DNA from: Thermus parvatiensis
Lineage (GTDB): Bacteria > Deinococcota > Deinococci > Deinococcales > Thermaceae
DNA: 64,000 nt
Assembly: GCF_001535545.1 (NCBI RefSeq)
Contig: NZ_CP014141.1
Span: 1,240,001-1,304,000 of the forward strand
Reading direction: 5' to 3'
This document shows positions 44,662 to 56,721 of the stretch, piece by piece (positions within the stretch are counted from its first letter, which is position 1; each line of letters opens with the position of its first letter). The notes under the pieces were generated by a model. The model searched no databases and had not been told where the DNA came from. It worked only from the letters and a program-made list of their open reading frames with translations. The position numbers and the translations under genes are program-made.

Positions 44662-47600
44662 GGGAAAACCCCCTGGTGGCCTTCTTCGTGGAGCGCTTCG
44701 TCTTCGCCACCTCCATCTTCGTGGGCATGGTCCTGGTGGGGCTCCTTCTGGGCCTCGGGCTTGGGGTGGAGCTCCTTCCCCGGTTCAGCGTCCCCGTCAT
44801 CGCCATCTCCACCAGCTACCCCGGGGCCGGGCCCGAGGAGGTGGCGGAGCAGGTCTCCAAGCCCCTGGAGGACGCCCTCTCCACCCTCACGGGGGTGGAC
44901 GTCATCGGCTCCAGCTCCACGGAGGGGTTCAGCCTGGTCTTCGTCCAGTTCAAGCAGGGGGTGGACGTGGACCAGGGGGCGGTGGAGGCGAGCCAGAAGG
45001 TGGCCGCCATCCGGAGCACCCTCCCCAAGGACGCCTCCGCCCCCGTGGTGCAGAAGTTTGACCCCTCGGCGCGCCCCATCCTCTACCTGGCCCTCGAGGC
45101 CCCGGGGGAGGACCTCGCCGAGGTCCTCCGCTACGCGGAGAGGACCCTCAAGCCCCGCCTCCAGCTGGTCTCCGGCGTGGCCGACATCCGGCTCACGGGC
45201 GCCCCCAAGACGGCCATCAAGGTCTACCTGGACCCCGACCGGCTCCAAGCCCTGGGGATCCCTCCCCTCCAGGTGGTCCAGGCCCTCTCCGCCTCGGCCC
45301 TCAACCTCCCCCTGGGGGCCCTCACGGAGGAGGAGCGGCGCCTGGTCTACACCTTACGCGCCGCCCCCCGCACCGCCTCGGAGGTGGCCGAGGTCCTGGT
45401 GGACCCGGGCCGGGGTATCCGGGTGCGGGACGTGGCCCGGGTGGTGGAGGCCCGGGAGGCCCCCACCACCCTGAACCGGGTGAACGGCCGCCCCACCGTG
45501 GTCCTGGCCGTGGTCAAGACGCCGGACGCCAACGCCGTGGCCGTGGCCCAGGGGGTGAAGCGGGCCCTGGAGGGGACCTCCCTCCCTCCCGGGTACCGGG
45601 CGGAGGTCGCCCTGGACACCACCCGCTTCATCCAGGCCGCGGTGGAGGACACGGTGCGGGAGGCTTTTTTGGCCGCCCTGGCCGTTTCCTTGGTGGTCCT
45701 TATCTTCCTGGGGAAGCTCAACTCCGTCTTCTCCGTCATCCTGGCCATTCCCATCACCCTCTCCGGGGCCATCCTCCTCTTCGGCGTCCTGGGCTTCACC
45801 TACAACCTCATCAGCCTCCTCGCCCTCACCGTGGCGGTGGGCATCGTGGTGGACGACTCCATCGTGGTGGCGGAAAACATTGACCGCTACCGCCGCATGG
45901 GGCTCGGCCTTAAAGAGGCGGTCCTCAAGGGGGCGAGCGAGGTGAGCGCCGCCGTGGCCGCGGCCACCCTAAGCCTCCTCGCCGTCTTCCTCCCCATCAG
46001 CTTCCTCCCCGGCCTCATCGGCCAGATCTTCCAGCAGTTCGGCCTGGGCATGGCGGCGGCCATCGGCGTGAGCTGGCTCGAGGCCCTCCTCTTCCTCACC
46101 GTCCGCCTCGCCTACTTCCCCGACCCCGACCCCCCCACCCTAAAGGAGGCCCTCCGGGCGGCCCTCCTCCTCCCCAAGGACCTCGCCTGGGCCTACCGCC
46201 GGGGCTTCCGCACCGCCTTGGGCCTCCTCCTCGGCCTCGGCGTGGCCTTCCTCCTCTACCGCCAAGGCCCCCTCCACCTCCTCCTCCTCGCCCTCTACCC
46301 GGCCCTCCTCGGCCTCGGGCGCTACCTGGGGAGGCTCCTCCTGGACCTCGCCGGGGCCCTGGCCCGGCTCCTGCACGAGGCCACGGAGGGGGGGGTGCGA
46401 AGGCTCACCGAGGGGTACGCCCGGGCCCTGGAGGCCGCCCTCGCCCGGCCCTACCTGGTCCTGGGCCTGGCGGGCCTCGCCTTCCTCTCCGTCTTCCCCA
46501 TCCTGCCCCAGATCCCCTTCAACTTCACCCCCCGCGCGGACACCGGGGTGCTCACCGCCACCCTCCTTCTCCCCAAGGACACACCCCTAGCCGTCTCCGA
46601 CCGGGCAGCACGGGCCCTGGAGGCCTACTTCCTCGCCCATCCGGCGGTGGAGCGGGTGGTGACCACCGTGGGGGCGAGCGCCACCGGCGGGGCCCAGGTG
46701 GGGGACCCCTCCCGGGTCCAGCTCCAGATCGTCCTTAAACCCAAACACGAGCGGGAGGACATCTTCACCCTCACCGAGGTCTTCAATCGGGAGGGCAAGG
46801 AGGTCCTAAAGGACTTCCCCGGAGCGGATCTCCGCGTCCTGGCCCAGACCGGCCCCGAGGCAGGGGACGCCGACCTGCAGTTCTTTGTCACCAGCCCCGA
46901 CCGGGAGGCGCTGGAGGCCCGGGTCCAGGCCATCGTGGACCGGATCGCAAAGAAGCCCTACGTCCTGAACGTGAAGAGCACCCTGGAGTCCATCCAACGG
47001 GAGCGCGTCTTCGTTCCCGACCCCGCCCGGCTTTCCGGCACCGGCCTCACCCCCCAGGACGTGGCCCAGGCCCTGAGGCTTTACCTCTCCGGGACCCAAG
47101 CGGCCACGGCCAGGCGGAGCGGGGAGGAGTACCCCGTGGTGGTGCAGGCCGACCCCCTCCTCTACTCCGGGGAGGGCGGCCTCCTCTCCCTCCCCGTCTA
47201 CGCCCCCGCCCTCCAGGCCTTCCTGCCCTTAGGAAGCCTCGGCCGGTTTGAGGAGCGCCCCTCCCCCACCCTGATCTCCCGCCGCAACCAGGCCTACGCC
47301 GCCGGGATCAACATCAACCTCAAGCCCGATGCCCCTGGCGCCCTCCAGGTTCAGGCGGAGCTGGAAAAGGACCTGAAGGCGGCAGGGCTCCTTGGGGACG
47401 GGGTGGAGCTCGTGGCCTCAGGGCTTGGGAGCTTCACGGAGGAGCTCGCCTCCCTCGCGCCCCTCGCCTTCGGCCTCGCCCTCGTCCTCAACTACCTCGT
47501 CATCGCCAGCCAGTTCAACGCCTGGCGCTACCCCCTCTACCTCCTCCTCCCCGTGCCCTTGGCCTTGGTGGGGGCCTTCTGGCTCACCTACTTCCTGGGC

Positions 47601-47957
47601 ACGGGCCTGGACGTGATCAGCGTCTTGGGGGTGGTGATGCTCATCGGCCTGGTGACCAAGAACGCCATCCTCCTCCTGGACTTCGCCTCCCGCCGCATGC
47701 GGGAAAAGCCCCTCAAGGAGGCCCTGGTGGAGGCGGCCAGGCTCAGGCTGAGGCCCATCCTCATGACCACCCTCACCGTCCTCATCATCAGCCTCCCCCT
47801 CCTCCTCGGGGCCGGGGAGGGGTCGGAGTACCGGAGGCCCCTCGGCGTGGTCATCCTGGGTGGGATGCTCTCCTCCACCCTCCTCACCCTCTTCGTGGTC
47901 CCCGCCGCTTTCTACGCCTTTGAGGGGCGGCGGGCCAAGGAGCCCGTGCTAAGGTGA
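44658..47957 (+). CDS. RND-family efflux transporter (AcrB/MdtB-like)
   Basis: The 1099-aa proton-driven pump has a first membrane helix followed by FSVPVIAISTSYPGAGPEEV. Proton-relay acids lie in VGIVVDDSIVVAENIDRYRRMG. The second half repeats the fold, with GLVTKNAILLLDFASRRMREK. An extra stretch of about 60 residues with two hydrophobic segments lies at about 515-570, between the usual sixth and seventh helices. The GTG start overlaps the adaptor stop. The substrate is unknown. Confidence 0.92.
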   Translation: MRENPLVAFFVERFVFATSIFVGMVLVGLLLGLGLGVELLPRFSVPVIAISTSYPGAGPEEVAEQVSKPLEDALSTLTGVDVIGSSSTEGFSLVFVQFKQGVDVDQGAVEASQKVAAIRSTLPKDASAPVVQKFDPSARPILYLALEAPGEDLAEVLRYAERTLKPRLQLVSGVADIRLTGAPKTAIKVYLDPDRLQALGIPPLQVVQALSASALNLPLGALTEEERRLVYTLRAAPRTASEVAEVLVDPGRGIRVRDVARVVEAREAPTTLNRVNGRPTVVLAVVKTPDANAVAVAQGVKRALEGTSLPPGYRAEVALDTTRFIQAAVEDTVREAFLAALAVSLVVLIFLGKLNSVFSVILAIPITLSGAILLFGVLGFTYNLISLLALTVAVGIVVDDSIVVAENIDRYRRMGLGLKEAVLKGASEVSAAVAAATLSLLAVFLPISFLPGLIGQIFQQFGLGMAAAIGVSWLEALLFLTVRLAYFPDPDPPTLKEALRAALLLPKDLAWAYRRGFRTALGLLLGLGVAFLLYRQGPLHLLLLALYPALLGLGRYLGRLLLDLAGALARLLHEATEGGVRRLTEGYARALEAALARPYLVLGLAGLAFLSVFPILPQIPFNFTPRADTGVLTATLLLPKDTPLAVSDRAARALEAYFLAHPAVERVVTTVGASATGGAQVGDPSRVQLQIVLKPKHEREDIFTLTEVFNREGKEVLKDFPGADLRVLAQTGPEAGDADLQFFVTSPDREALEARVQAIVDRIAKKPYVLNVKSTLESIQRERVFVPDPARLSGTGLTPQDVAQALRLYLSGTQAATARRSGEEYPVVVQADPLLYSGEGGLLSLPVYAPALQAFLPLGSLGRFEERPSPTLISRRNQAYAAGININLKPDAPGALQVQAELEKDLKAAGLLGDGVELVASGLGSFTEELASLAPLAFGLALVLNYLVIASQFNAWRYPLYLLLPVPLALVGAFWLTYFLGTGLDVISVLGVVMLIGLVTKNAILLLDFASRRMREKPLKEALVEAARLRLRPILMTTLTVLIISLPLLLGAGEGSEYRRPLGVVILGGMLSSTLLTLFVVPAAFYAFEGRRAKEPVLR

Positions 47958-47963
47958 GGGGGC

Positions 47964-48710
47964 ATGGACGCCAAGCGGCTTCTTCTCCTCTTCCTCCTCG
48001 CCGCCACCCTCCTCGCCGGGGGGGTGGTGGGGGTGGCCTTCTACTACCTGAGGCCCCTAAAGGCCGAGCCCATCGCCCGGGAAGCCCTTCGGGGCTTAAG
48101 GGTGATAGAAAGGCCCTACGGGCTGGAACTCCTGCCCCAAGCCCCCAAGGCCCTCCTGGCCTTCTACCCCGGGGCCCGGGTGGAGCCTTTGGCCTACGCC
48201 CCCGTCCTCGCCCCCGTGGCCCGGGCGGGGTACGGGGTGGCCCTCCTCAAGGTGCCCTCGGGGATCGCCCTTTTGGGAAAGGAGCGGGCCCTCGAGGCGC
48301 AAAGGGCCCACCCTAACCTCCCCCTGGTGGTGGGAGGGCATAGCCTAGGAGGGGTGGCGGCGGCGGAGCTGGCGGAAAGGGAAGGGCTCCCCCTCCTCCT
48401 CTTCGCCGCCTACCCCGAGGGGGACCTCTCCGGCAAGGCCCTCCCCACCCTGGCCCTCTTCGGCACGGAGGATGGCCTCCTTCCCCCGCAGGAGGCCCGG
48501 GAAAAGGCCAGGCGCCTGCCCAAGGGGGCCCGGGTGGTCTTCGTGGAGGGGCTGAACCACGCGGGCTTCGGGGCCTACGGCCCGCAAAGGGGGGACAGGC
48601 CCGCCACACGCCCCCGGGAGGCCCTGTGGGAAGAGGTCCGGGAGGAGGTCCTCCTCTTCCTCGAGGGCCTGGGGTGGGACACGCCTCCCTCCCCGAGGGC
48701 GTTACGCTAG
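47964..48710 (+). CDS. Membrane-anchored alpha/beta hydrolase
   Basis: The 248-aa protein has an N-terminal transmembrane helix (LLLLFLLAATLLAGGVVGVAFYY). A hydrolase domain follows with nucleophile motif GGHSLGG, an acid in LFGTEDGLLPPQE and catalytic His in EGLNHAGFGAYG. The fold resembles dienelactone-hydrolase-like/AXE enzymes. It lies 6 nt after the RND gene, so it is probably the last gene of the efflux operon. The substrate is unknown. Confidence 0.82.
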   Translation: MDAKRLLLLFLLAATLLAGGVVGVAFYYLRPLKAEPIAREALRGLRVIERPYGLELLPQAPKALLAFYPGARVEPLAYAPVLAPVARAGYGVALLKVPSGIALLGKERALEAQRAHPNLPLVVGGHSLGGVAAAELAEREGLPLLLFAAYPEGDLSGKALPTLALFGTEDGLLPPQEAREKARRLPKGARVVFVEGLNHAGFGAYGPQRGDRPATRPREALWEEVREEVLLFLEGLGWDTPPSPRALR

Positions 48711-48714
48711 GGGC

Positions 48715-49068
48715 ATGGACCGGACCCACGAGCGCATCCTACAGGCCATGGCGGAGAACCTGGGGGAGGGCCTGCCCCGGGCCATCCCCCTCCTTGCGGA
48801 GAAGGCGCCGGGCCTCCTCCTGGAGCACGGGCGGAACTGGACCTTCGCCATGCCGGAAAAGGGGGCCCTGGACGAGAAAACCCGCACCCTGATCCTCCTC
48901 GGCATCGCCCTGGCCACGGGCTCGGAGGCCTGCGTGAAGGCCATGGCCCACCGGGCCAAGCGCCTGGGCCTTTCCAAGGAGGCCCTGCTGGAGACCCTGA
49001 AGATCGCCCGGCAGGCCCAGGCCAACGCCGTCCTGGGCCACGCCGCGCCCCTTCTGGAAGTGCTATAG
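48715..49068 (+). CDS. Carboxymuconolactone decarboxylase (AhpD-like) family protein
   Basis: The 117-aa all-helical protein has the CMD core LDEKTRTLILLGIALATGSEACVKAMAHRAKRLG. The Glu-x-Cys...His arrangement resembles AhpD, but there is only one Cys where AhpD has CxxC. Family members often handle peroxide- or lactone-related chemistry; this one is uncharacterised as far as I can tell. It is linked to the upstream hydrolase by a 4-nt gap. Confidence 0.8.
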   Translation: MDRTHERILQAMAENLGEGLPRAIPLLAEKAPGLLLEHGRNWTFAMPEKGALDEKTRTLILLGIALATGSEACVKAMAHRAKRLGLSKEALLETLKIARQAQANAVLGHAAPLLEVL

Positions 49069-49173
49069 TGGAGATAGCCGGGGCGGGCGCCCCCCCTCGG
49101 ACCGGAATCTTCCCCCAAAAGCAAGCGTCCAGGATTGCCCTTTTGCCCTCGCGGGGGAAGGGAAAGGAGGACC
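49063..49173 (+). promoter_or_regulatory. acnA promoter and structured leader
   Basis: TATAGT at 49063-49068 is a good -10 inside the preceding gene's end, with no clear -35. The leader contains a GGGGCG/CGCCCC hairpin (49080-49093) and an 8-bp inverted repeat CTTCCCCC (49109-49116) with GGGGGAAG (49153-49160). AAAG/CTTT pairing lies inside it. GGAAAGGAGG follows directly before ATG 49174, so this structure could influence initiation. Confidence 0.5.
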
Positions 49174-51882
<2,709 letters not shown>

Positions 51883-51897
51883 GCCCACGCGAGGGAA

Positions 51898-51926
51898 AAC
51901 GCCCCGGGCCTACAGCCCGGGGCGTT
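51898..51926. terminator. Bidirectional terminator between acnA and tRNA-Leu
   Basis: AACGCCCCGGGC (51898-51909) and GCCCGGGGCGTT (51915-51926) form a 12-bp stem with a CTACA loop. On the minus strand it is followed by TTTTCCC, making it a proper terminator for the tRNA. On the plus strand it ends acnA without a strong T-run. Confidence 0.85.
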
Positions 51927-51927
51927 C

Positions 51928-52015
51928 TGGTGCCGGGGACGGGACTCGAACCCGTACGGGGGCTACCCCCCAGCGGATTTTAAGTCCGCAGCGTCTACCG
52001 TTCCGCCACCCCGGC
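51928..52015 (-). tRNA. tRNA-Leu (UAA)
   Basis: The minus strand folds as a class II tRNA. Acceptor GCCGGGG pairs with CCCCGGC, with discriminator A and encoded CCA (51930-51928). The anticodon stem GCGGA/TCCGC carries loop CTTAAAA with anticodon TAA. A long variable arm GGGGGGTAGCCCCC and T-arm ACGGGTTCGAGTCCCGT follow. The long variable arm and anticodon identify leucine. Confidence 0.96.
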
Positions 52016-52029
52016 GGGCCTTTCTCATC

Positions 52030-53179
52030 CTAGCGGGGAAACCCCTCCCTGCCAAGGCGCAGGGTGAGGTCCGCCCCCAAGACCGCCTCGCCCGAAACCC
52101 GGTAAGGCACCCCAAGGGCCCTCCCCAAAGCCCCGGCCAGGGCCCCGGGGCCGTTTTCCAGGACCTCGGTGCGCTCGGGAACCAGGTCCACGGGGTGAAG
52201 GAGGACCCTTAGGCCTAAGGCATGGAGCCTTTCCTTGGCCCCCTCCACCAAAGCCTCCTGCCCTGGGCCATAGACCAGGGCCACGAGCCGACCCTCTAAG
52301 GAAGCCTCTTCCCCCAGGGTTTTCCCTTGAAAGTAGAGGGCTATTAGCCTCCCCAAGGCCTCCTGGTCCACCGCCCAGCCCCCACCCGCGAAGCGGCCGG
52401 GAAGGAGGAGGCTCACCAGCTCGGGTCGCTTCGTAGCGAAGCCCAGGATGGCCCCCTTCTCCCCCGGGTGAGGTCGGTCTGCACGTAGGGCTCCACCGCC
52501 GCCACCGCCCGGGGCAAGCGCAAGAGGCCCGCCGGGGAGAGGATCTGGTCCTTGAGGGCGTGGAAGAAGGCCTGCTGCCGCTGCACCCGGCCGATGTCCC
52601 CCAGGGCGTCCTTGCGGAAGCGCAGGTACCCCTCCGCCTGCTCCCCATTGAGCACCTGGCACCCCGGCTCCAAATGGATATCCAGGCCCGCGGCGGTGTC
52701 CCGGTAGCGCATGGCCTTCTCCACGCAGACCCTCACCCCCCCCAGGGCGTCCACCCCCTTGCGAAGCGCCTCGGTGCTCACCACCAAGTAGCGCTCCGCC
52801 GCCACTCCGGTGATGCGGCGCACCGCCTCCCGCATGAGCTCGGGGCCCCGAGGGGGCTTGCGGCGTTCACCTTGTGCCAGCCGTAGCCCGGAAGGTTCAC
52901 CCAAACGTCCCGGGGGATGGAGAGGACCACCACCCGGTTGGCCCCAGGGTCCAAGCGCACGAGGAGGATGGCGTCCGCCAGGCCCCGGAAGCGCTCCGGG
53001 GCCCTCTTGTGGTAGCCCACGTACTCGGGGCTCGAGCCGTAGACCAAAAGGGTGAAGGGCTCCTTCAGGGCGAAGGGATTAGGGACCGCCCCGTGCCGGA
53101 AGAGGGGGCCCAAAAGGGGAAAGGCCCAAACCCCCACGAGGAGGGCGAGGGCCAGGAAAAGGAGCGCTAGGCGCCGCAC
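52030..53179 (-). CDS. LytR-CpsA-Psr (LCP) family protein, two frameshifts
   Basis: The N-terminal transmembrane anchor is RRLALLFLALALLVGVWAF. LCP core blocks follow: LLVYGSSPEY, RFRGLADAILLVRLDP, VVVLSIPRDVWVNLPGYGWHKVNAA and YLRFRKDALGDIGRVQRQQAF. LCP enzymes transfer glycopolymers or modify cell-wall precursors outside the cytoplasm. Missing single bases at 52852-52856 and about 52461-52468 break it into three frames; corrected length is about 383 aa. The C-terminal region (about 240-383) may be an LytR_C-like domain. In Thermus it may act on secondary cell-wall polymers; this is inferred. Confidence 0.8.
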
Positions 53180-53214
53180 GAAGCCCTAGTGTAGCCCCCT
53201 TTGGGTGAGGCGGA

Positions 53215-54624
53215 TTAGGGGAAGCAGTAGGTGGTGTCCGTCATCGCCCGGTCGGCCCGGAGGAGGCCGTAGCCCGTCTGGGGGTCGTAGTTGCCTCCAT
53301 TGGCCGCAGTTTGGGTCAAGCAGAGGCGGATTTGGTCGGGGCTTGGCCCTCGGCCGTAGCGGGCGTAGTGCTTGGCCACGTAGAGCGCCGCCAAGGCGCT
53401 GGCTTGGGGCGCGGCAAAGGAAGTGCCAACCCACCTATAATCGTACTCGCCGAGGGTCTGGTAATAGGGGTAGTTCCGCCCTAGGGCTAAGGACCAGAGG
53501 ATCTCAAGCGGGTTTCTGTTCCCCGCCGCCGCCAGCACCAGGTCCGTAGGCTGGGTGGAGTAGTTGGAGAAATCGGAACGAGTCCCGTCTAGCTTGGCGG
53601 AGCCCACGGCCAAAACCCCCGGGTAGGCCGCTGGGTAACGAAGCCCGTCCCTCCCGTCGTTCCCCGAAGCGGCCACGGGGAGGGTGCCTTTGAAGAGGGC
53701 GTAGTCCAGGGCCTGCTGCACTACCCCATCCAGGGGCGTGGGACTCCCCAGGCTAAGGTTGGCCACTGCGGCCCCCTGATCGGCGGCGTAGCGGAGGGCG
53801 CTCGCGAGGACGTCCGAAGTGGAGGAATAGCTCCCCTCCACCCAGTAGAAGACCTTGAGAGGGAGGACCTTCACCCGGTTCAGGCCCACCCCGGGAATCC
53901 CCCGGTTGTTGTCGGCCACGGCCGCCACCAGCCCCGCCACCCCCTGGCCGTGGTCAGGGTTGTCTTGGTCAGTATAAGCATACCCCTGGGGGGGCGGGGA
54001 CGGGCTCAGGTCGTTGGGGCCCAGGCCGTCTGGGGTGAGGTTCCGCCCTGACAGAAAGTTGCCCTGAACATCAGGATGGTCTAGGTTGAAGGCAGTATCC
54101 AAAACGGCCACTATGGGGGTGCAGGGAAGGGTGCCTAGGCGATCCCAAGCCGCTTCAAGGTGGATAGCCCGATAGTAGGGTTGGAGCCTTGAAGCGTCCA
54201 GCATGCTTGCTGGGTATAGGGGATCGTTCGGCACGTAAAGAGGATCGTAAAGGTAGTTGGGCTGCACCCATCGTGCCCCGGCCCGGAGCAGGGCCTCTGC
54301 CTTCCCCCTTTCCTCCCCAGGGGCAACCCGTACACGAACGAAACCTCCGGGAATACCCTCTACAAGCCTTACCCCCTTCACGCGGTTGGCAAGACCCTGA
54401 GGGGTGATCCCCCCGGGCAGGATTAAAAGTTCCCCAGGCACGTGGGGGGCCGAGAAATCTCCCAAGCCCTGGGGCTCGTGCAAAAGGCTCTGGGAGACGA
54501 GGCCCTGGGGAGTTGGAACACAGGTGGACGGCGGAGGAGGTGGCGGGGGAGGCGGATTCTGGGGGCAGGCCGTGAGGAGAAGGGCCGTGGAGAGGAAAAG
54601 GGCCCCAAAGAGCAGGCGCTTCAT
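53215..54624 (-). CDS. Subtilase-family (S8) lipoprotein protease
   Basis: The 469-aa secreted protease has lipobox LLTAC (Cys20) and a proline-rich linker (22-32). A propeptide-like region precedes the S8 domain. Triad: Asp176 (AVLDTA), His225 (PDHGQGVAG), Ser402 (GTSFAAP); the oxyanion Asn is in ASGNDG. It is unrelated in detail to the aqualysin-type enzyme of this window and lacks a C-terminal extension. ATG 54624 has TATAGT 7 nt upstream, with GGAGG inside the gap, so box, start and ribosome site almost touch. Confidence 0.9.
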   Translation of the reverse strand: MKRLLFGALFLSTALLLTACPQNPPPPPPPPPSTCVPTPQGLVSQSLLHEPQGLGDFSAPHVPGELLILPGGITPQGLANRVKGVRLVEGIPGGFVRVRVAPGEERGKAEALLRAGARWVQPNYLYDPLYVPNDPLYPASMLDASRLQPYYRAIHLEAAWDRLGTLPCTPIVAVLDTAFNLDHPDVQGNFLSGRNLTPDGLGPNDLSPSPPPQGYAYTDQDNPDHGQGVAGLVAAVADNNRGIPGVGLNRVKVLPLKVFYWVEGSYSSTSDVLASALRYAADQGAAVANLSLGSPTPLDGVVQQALDYALFKGTLPVAASGNDGRDGLRYPAAYPGVLAVGSAKLDGTRSDFSNYSTQPTDLVLAAAGNRNPLEILWSLALGRNYPYYQTLGEYDYRWVGTSFAAPQASALAALYVAKHYARYGRGPSPDQIRLCLTQTAANGGNYDPQTGYGLLRADRAMTDTTYCFP

Positions 54625-54659
54625 GGCCTCCACTATACGCCGCACCCCCAGGCCCCGCC

Positions 54660-55457
54660 TTAAGCCTGGCCTAAGGTTTCCTCCACCCTCCGGGCGAGCT
54701 TCTCTAAGAAGCCAAAGAACATGGGCCCGTAGTGGGCGAGCTCGTCCCCGTCCGTGGCGGCCACGGGGAAGTCCCAGCCCCTTTCCCGGGCCAGGGCCCT
54801 CGCCTTCTCCAGGGGGTTCTTGCCCCAGGGCTTGGGCTCGTAGAGGAAGAGGTCCGGGGCCCTCCGCCTCACCTCCTCCAGGTCCGGCGTGAAGTAGGCC
54901 TGGGGCACGTCCAGGAAGATGGGCTTAAGGCCCAGGTGCAAAAGGGCCTGGGCGATGTAGCTTCCCCGGCCCACGGTGATGGGTCCGCCCAGGTCCATCT
55001 CAAAGTAGACCGTGAGGTCAAAGCGGCCCCGAAGGGCGGCGTAGCGGAGGGCGAGCTCGTGGGCGAGGGCGGTGGCCTTCTCCTCCAGGTCCAGGAGGTG
55101 GCCCAGGGTGGAGAGGTTTTCCAGGATGCCGTAAGGGCTCGTGGGGAGGGGCACGGCGTAGATGGGAAAGCCCTCCTCCTTGAGCCTAAGGGCCTGCCCC
55201 CGCTGGACCCCGGTGGAAAGGAGGACGAGGTCAGGCTTTAGGCTCCTCAGGAGCTCCAGGCGGGTCTTGGTGTAGGAGGCCACCACGGGGAGGGCGAGGA
55301 CGGGGGCCGGGCGGTGGCAGAAGGCGCTCCGGCCCACGAGCCTGTCCCCAAGCCCCAGGGCAAAGAGGGCGTCGGTGAGGTTAGGGGCCAGGGAGACGAT
55401 GCGCGAGAAGCGGTCGGGAAGCTCCAGGGGGCCTAAGAGTTCGTGGAAGAGCCTCAT
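54660..55457 (-). CDS. Helical-backbone metal-receptor/BtuF-like protein without signal peptide
   Basis: The 265-aa protein shares the periplasmic-binding-protein type III pattern: [58 protein letters not shown] and [12 protein letters not shown]. It starts [19 protein letters not shown] with no signal sequence or lipobox, so it should be cytoplasmic. No permease or ATPase is nearby. ATGA overlap with hisD couples it to histidine synthesis. Ligand unknown; a B12, heme or metal-chelate binding role is only a fold-based guess. Confidence 0.78.
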   Translation of the reverse strand: MRLFHELLGPLELPDRFSRIVSLAPNLTDALFALGLGDRLVGRSAFCHRPAPVLALPVVASYTKTRLELLRSLKPDLVLLSTGVQRGQALRLKEEGFPIYAVPLPTSPYGILENLSTLGHLLDLEEKATALAHELALRYAALRGRFDLTVYFEMDLGGPITVGRGSYIAQALLHLGLKPIFLDVPQAYFTPDLEEVRRRAPDLFLYEPKPWGKNPLEKARALARERGWDFPVAATDGDELAHYGPMFFGFLEKLARRVEETLGQA

Positions 55458-56691
55458 CGCCTGAGGTCCAGGGAGCGGGCGTGGCCCTCGAGGCCCTCCG
55501 CCCGGGCCAAAAGCGCCCCTTTCTTGGCGAGCTCCCGGGCCGCGGCCTCGGAAAGGCCCACCACCGGGATCACCTTCAGGAAGTCCCGCACCGCCAACCC
55601 CCCCTGGAAGCGGGCCGTCCCCGAGGTGGGCATGACGTGGCTGGGCCCGGCGATGTAGTCGCCCAAGGCCTCGGGGCTCCCCTCCCCCAGGAAGACCCCC
55701 CCGGCGTTCTGCACCTTCTCCAGCCAGGGGAGGGGGTCCGAGAGGGCGAGGGAGAGGTGCTCGGGGGCGTAGAGGTTGGCGAGGGCGAAGGCCTCCTCCA
55801 GGTCCTTGGTGAGGACGAGCCCGCCCTTCTCCAAGGCCTGGCGGGCCACCTCGGCCCGGGGGAGGTCCTGGAGCTGCCGGGAAAGCTCGGCCTCCACCCG
55901 TTCCAACAGGGCCCGGTCCGGGGAGAGGAGCCAGGGCTCGGAGTCGGGGCCGTGCTCCGCCTGGGCCAGGAGGTCGGCGGCGAGGAGCCTGGGGGAGGCG
56001 GAGCCGTCGGCGATGATCATGGTCTCCGTGGGGCCGGCGAGGCCGTCAATGCCCACGGTGCCGTAGACGAGCCTCTTCGCCGCCACCACGTAGCGGTTCC
56101 CCGGCCCCACGATCTTGTCCACCCGGGGGACGCGCCCCGTGCCGTAGGCCAGGGCGGCGATGGCCTGGGCCCCGCCCATGGCGAAGAGGCGGTCGGCCCC
56201 CGCCACCCAGGCGGCGGCCAGGACCCCGGGGTGGACCTTGGGGGGCTCGCCACGATCACCTCCCGCACCCCCGCCACCTTGGCCGGGACCACGGTCATGA
56301 GGAGGGTGGAGAGGAGGGGGGCGCTTCCCCCGGGGACGTAGACCCCCACCCGCTCCAGGGGGCGGACGAGCTGGGCCAGCACCCCGCCCACCTCGGCCCG
56401 GAGGAAGCCGCCCCGGGCCTCCTCGCGGTAGAAGGCCTCTATGCGCTCCCGGGCCGTCTCCAGGGCGTCCCTGAGGTCCTCGTCCAAGTCCTCGTAGGCC
56501 TCCCGCCAGGCCCGCTTGGGGACCTCCTCCACCGGGTAGCCGTCCAGGTCCCGGCTGAACCGGTCCAGGGCCTCGTCCCCTTCCTCCCGGACCGCCTCCA
56601 GGATGCCCCGCACGATCTCCTCCACCGTGGGGTCAAAGGAGAGGCCCCGGCGGGCGAAGCGGGCCCGCACCTCCTCGGCGGCGTAGATCAT
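55454..56691 (-). CDS. hisD: Histidinol dehydrogenase, one frameshift
   Basis: NAD-dependent, zinc-containing last enzyme of histidine synthesis. Blocks: [75 protein letters not shown] and [14 protein letters not shown]. Adding one G on the plus strand at the run 56240-56245 restores [22 protein letters not shown]; corrected length is about 413 aa. TATAGT lies 6 nt before ATG 56691 with only GGGGGC between, a leaderless-type start. No other his genes are adjacent. Confidence 0.94.
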
Positions 56692-56721
56692 GCCCCCACT
56701 ATACCAGCGCGGGAAACGGCT

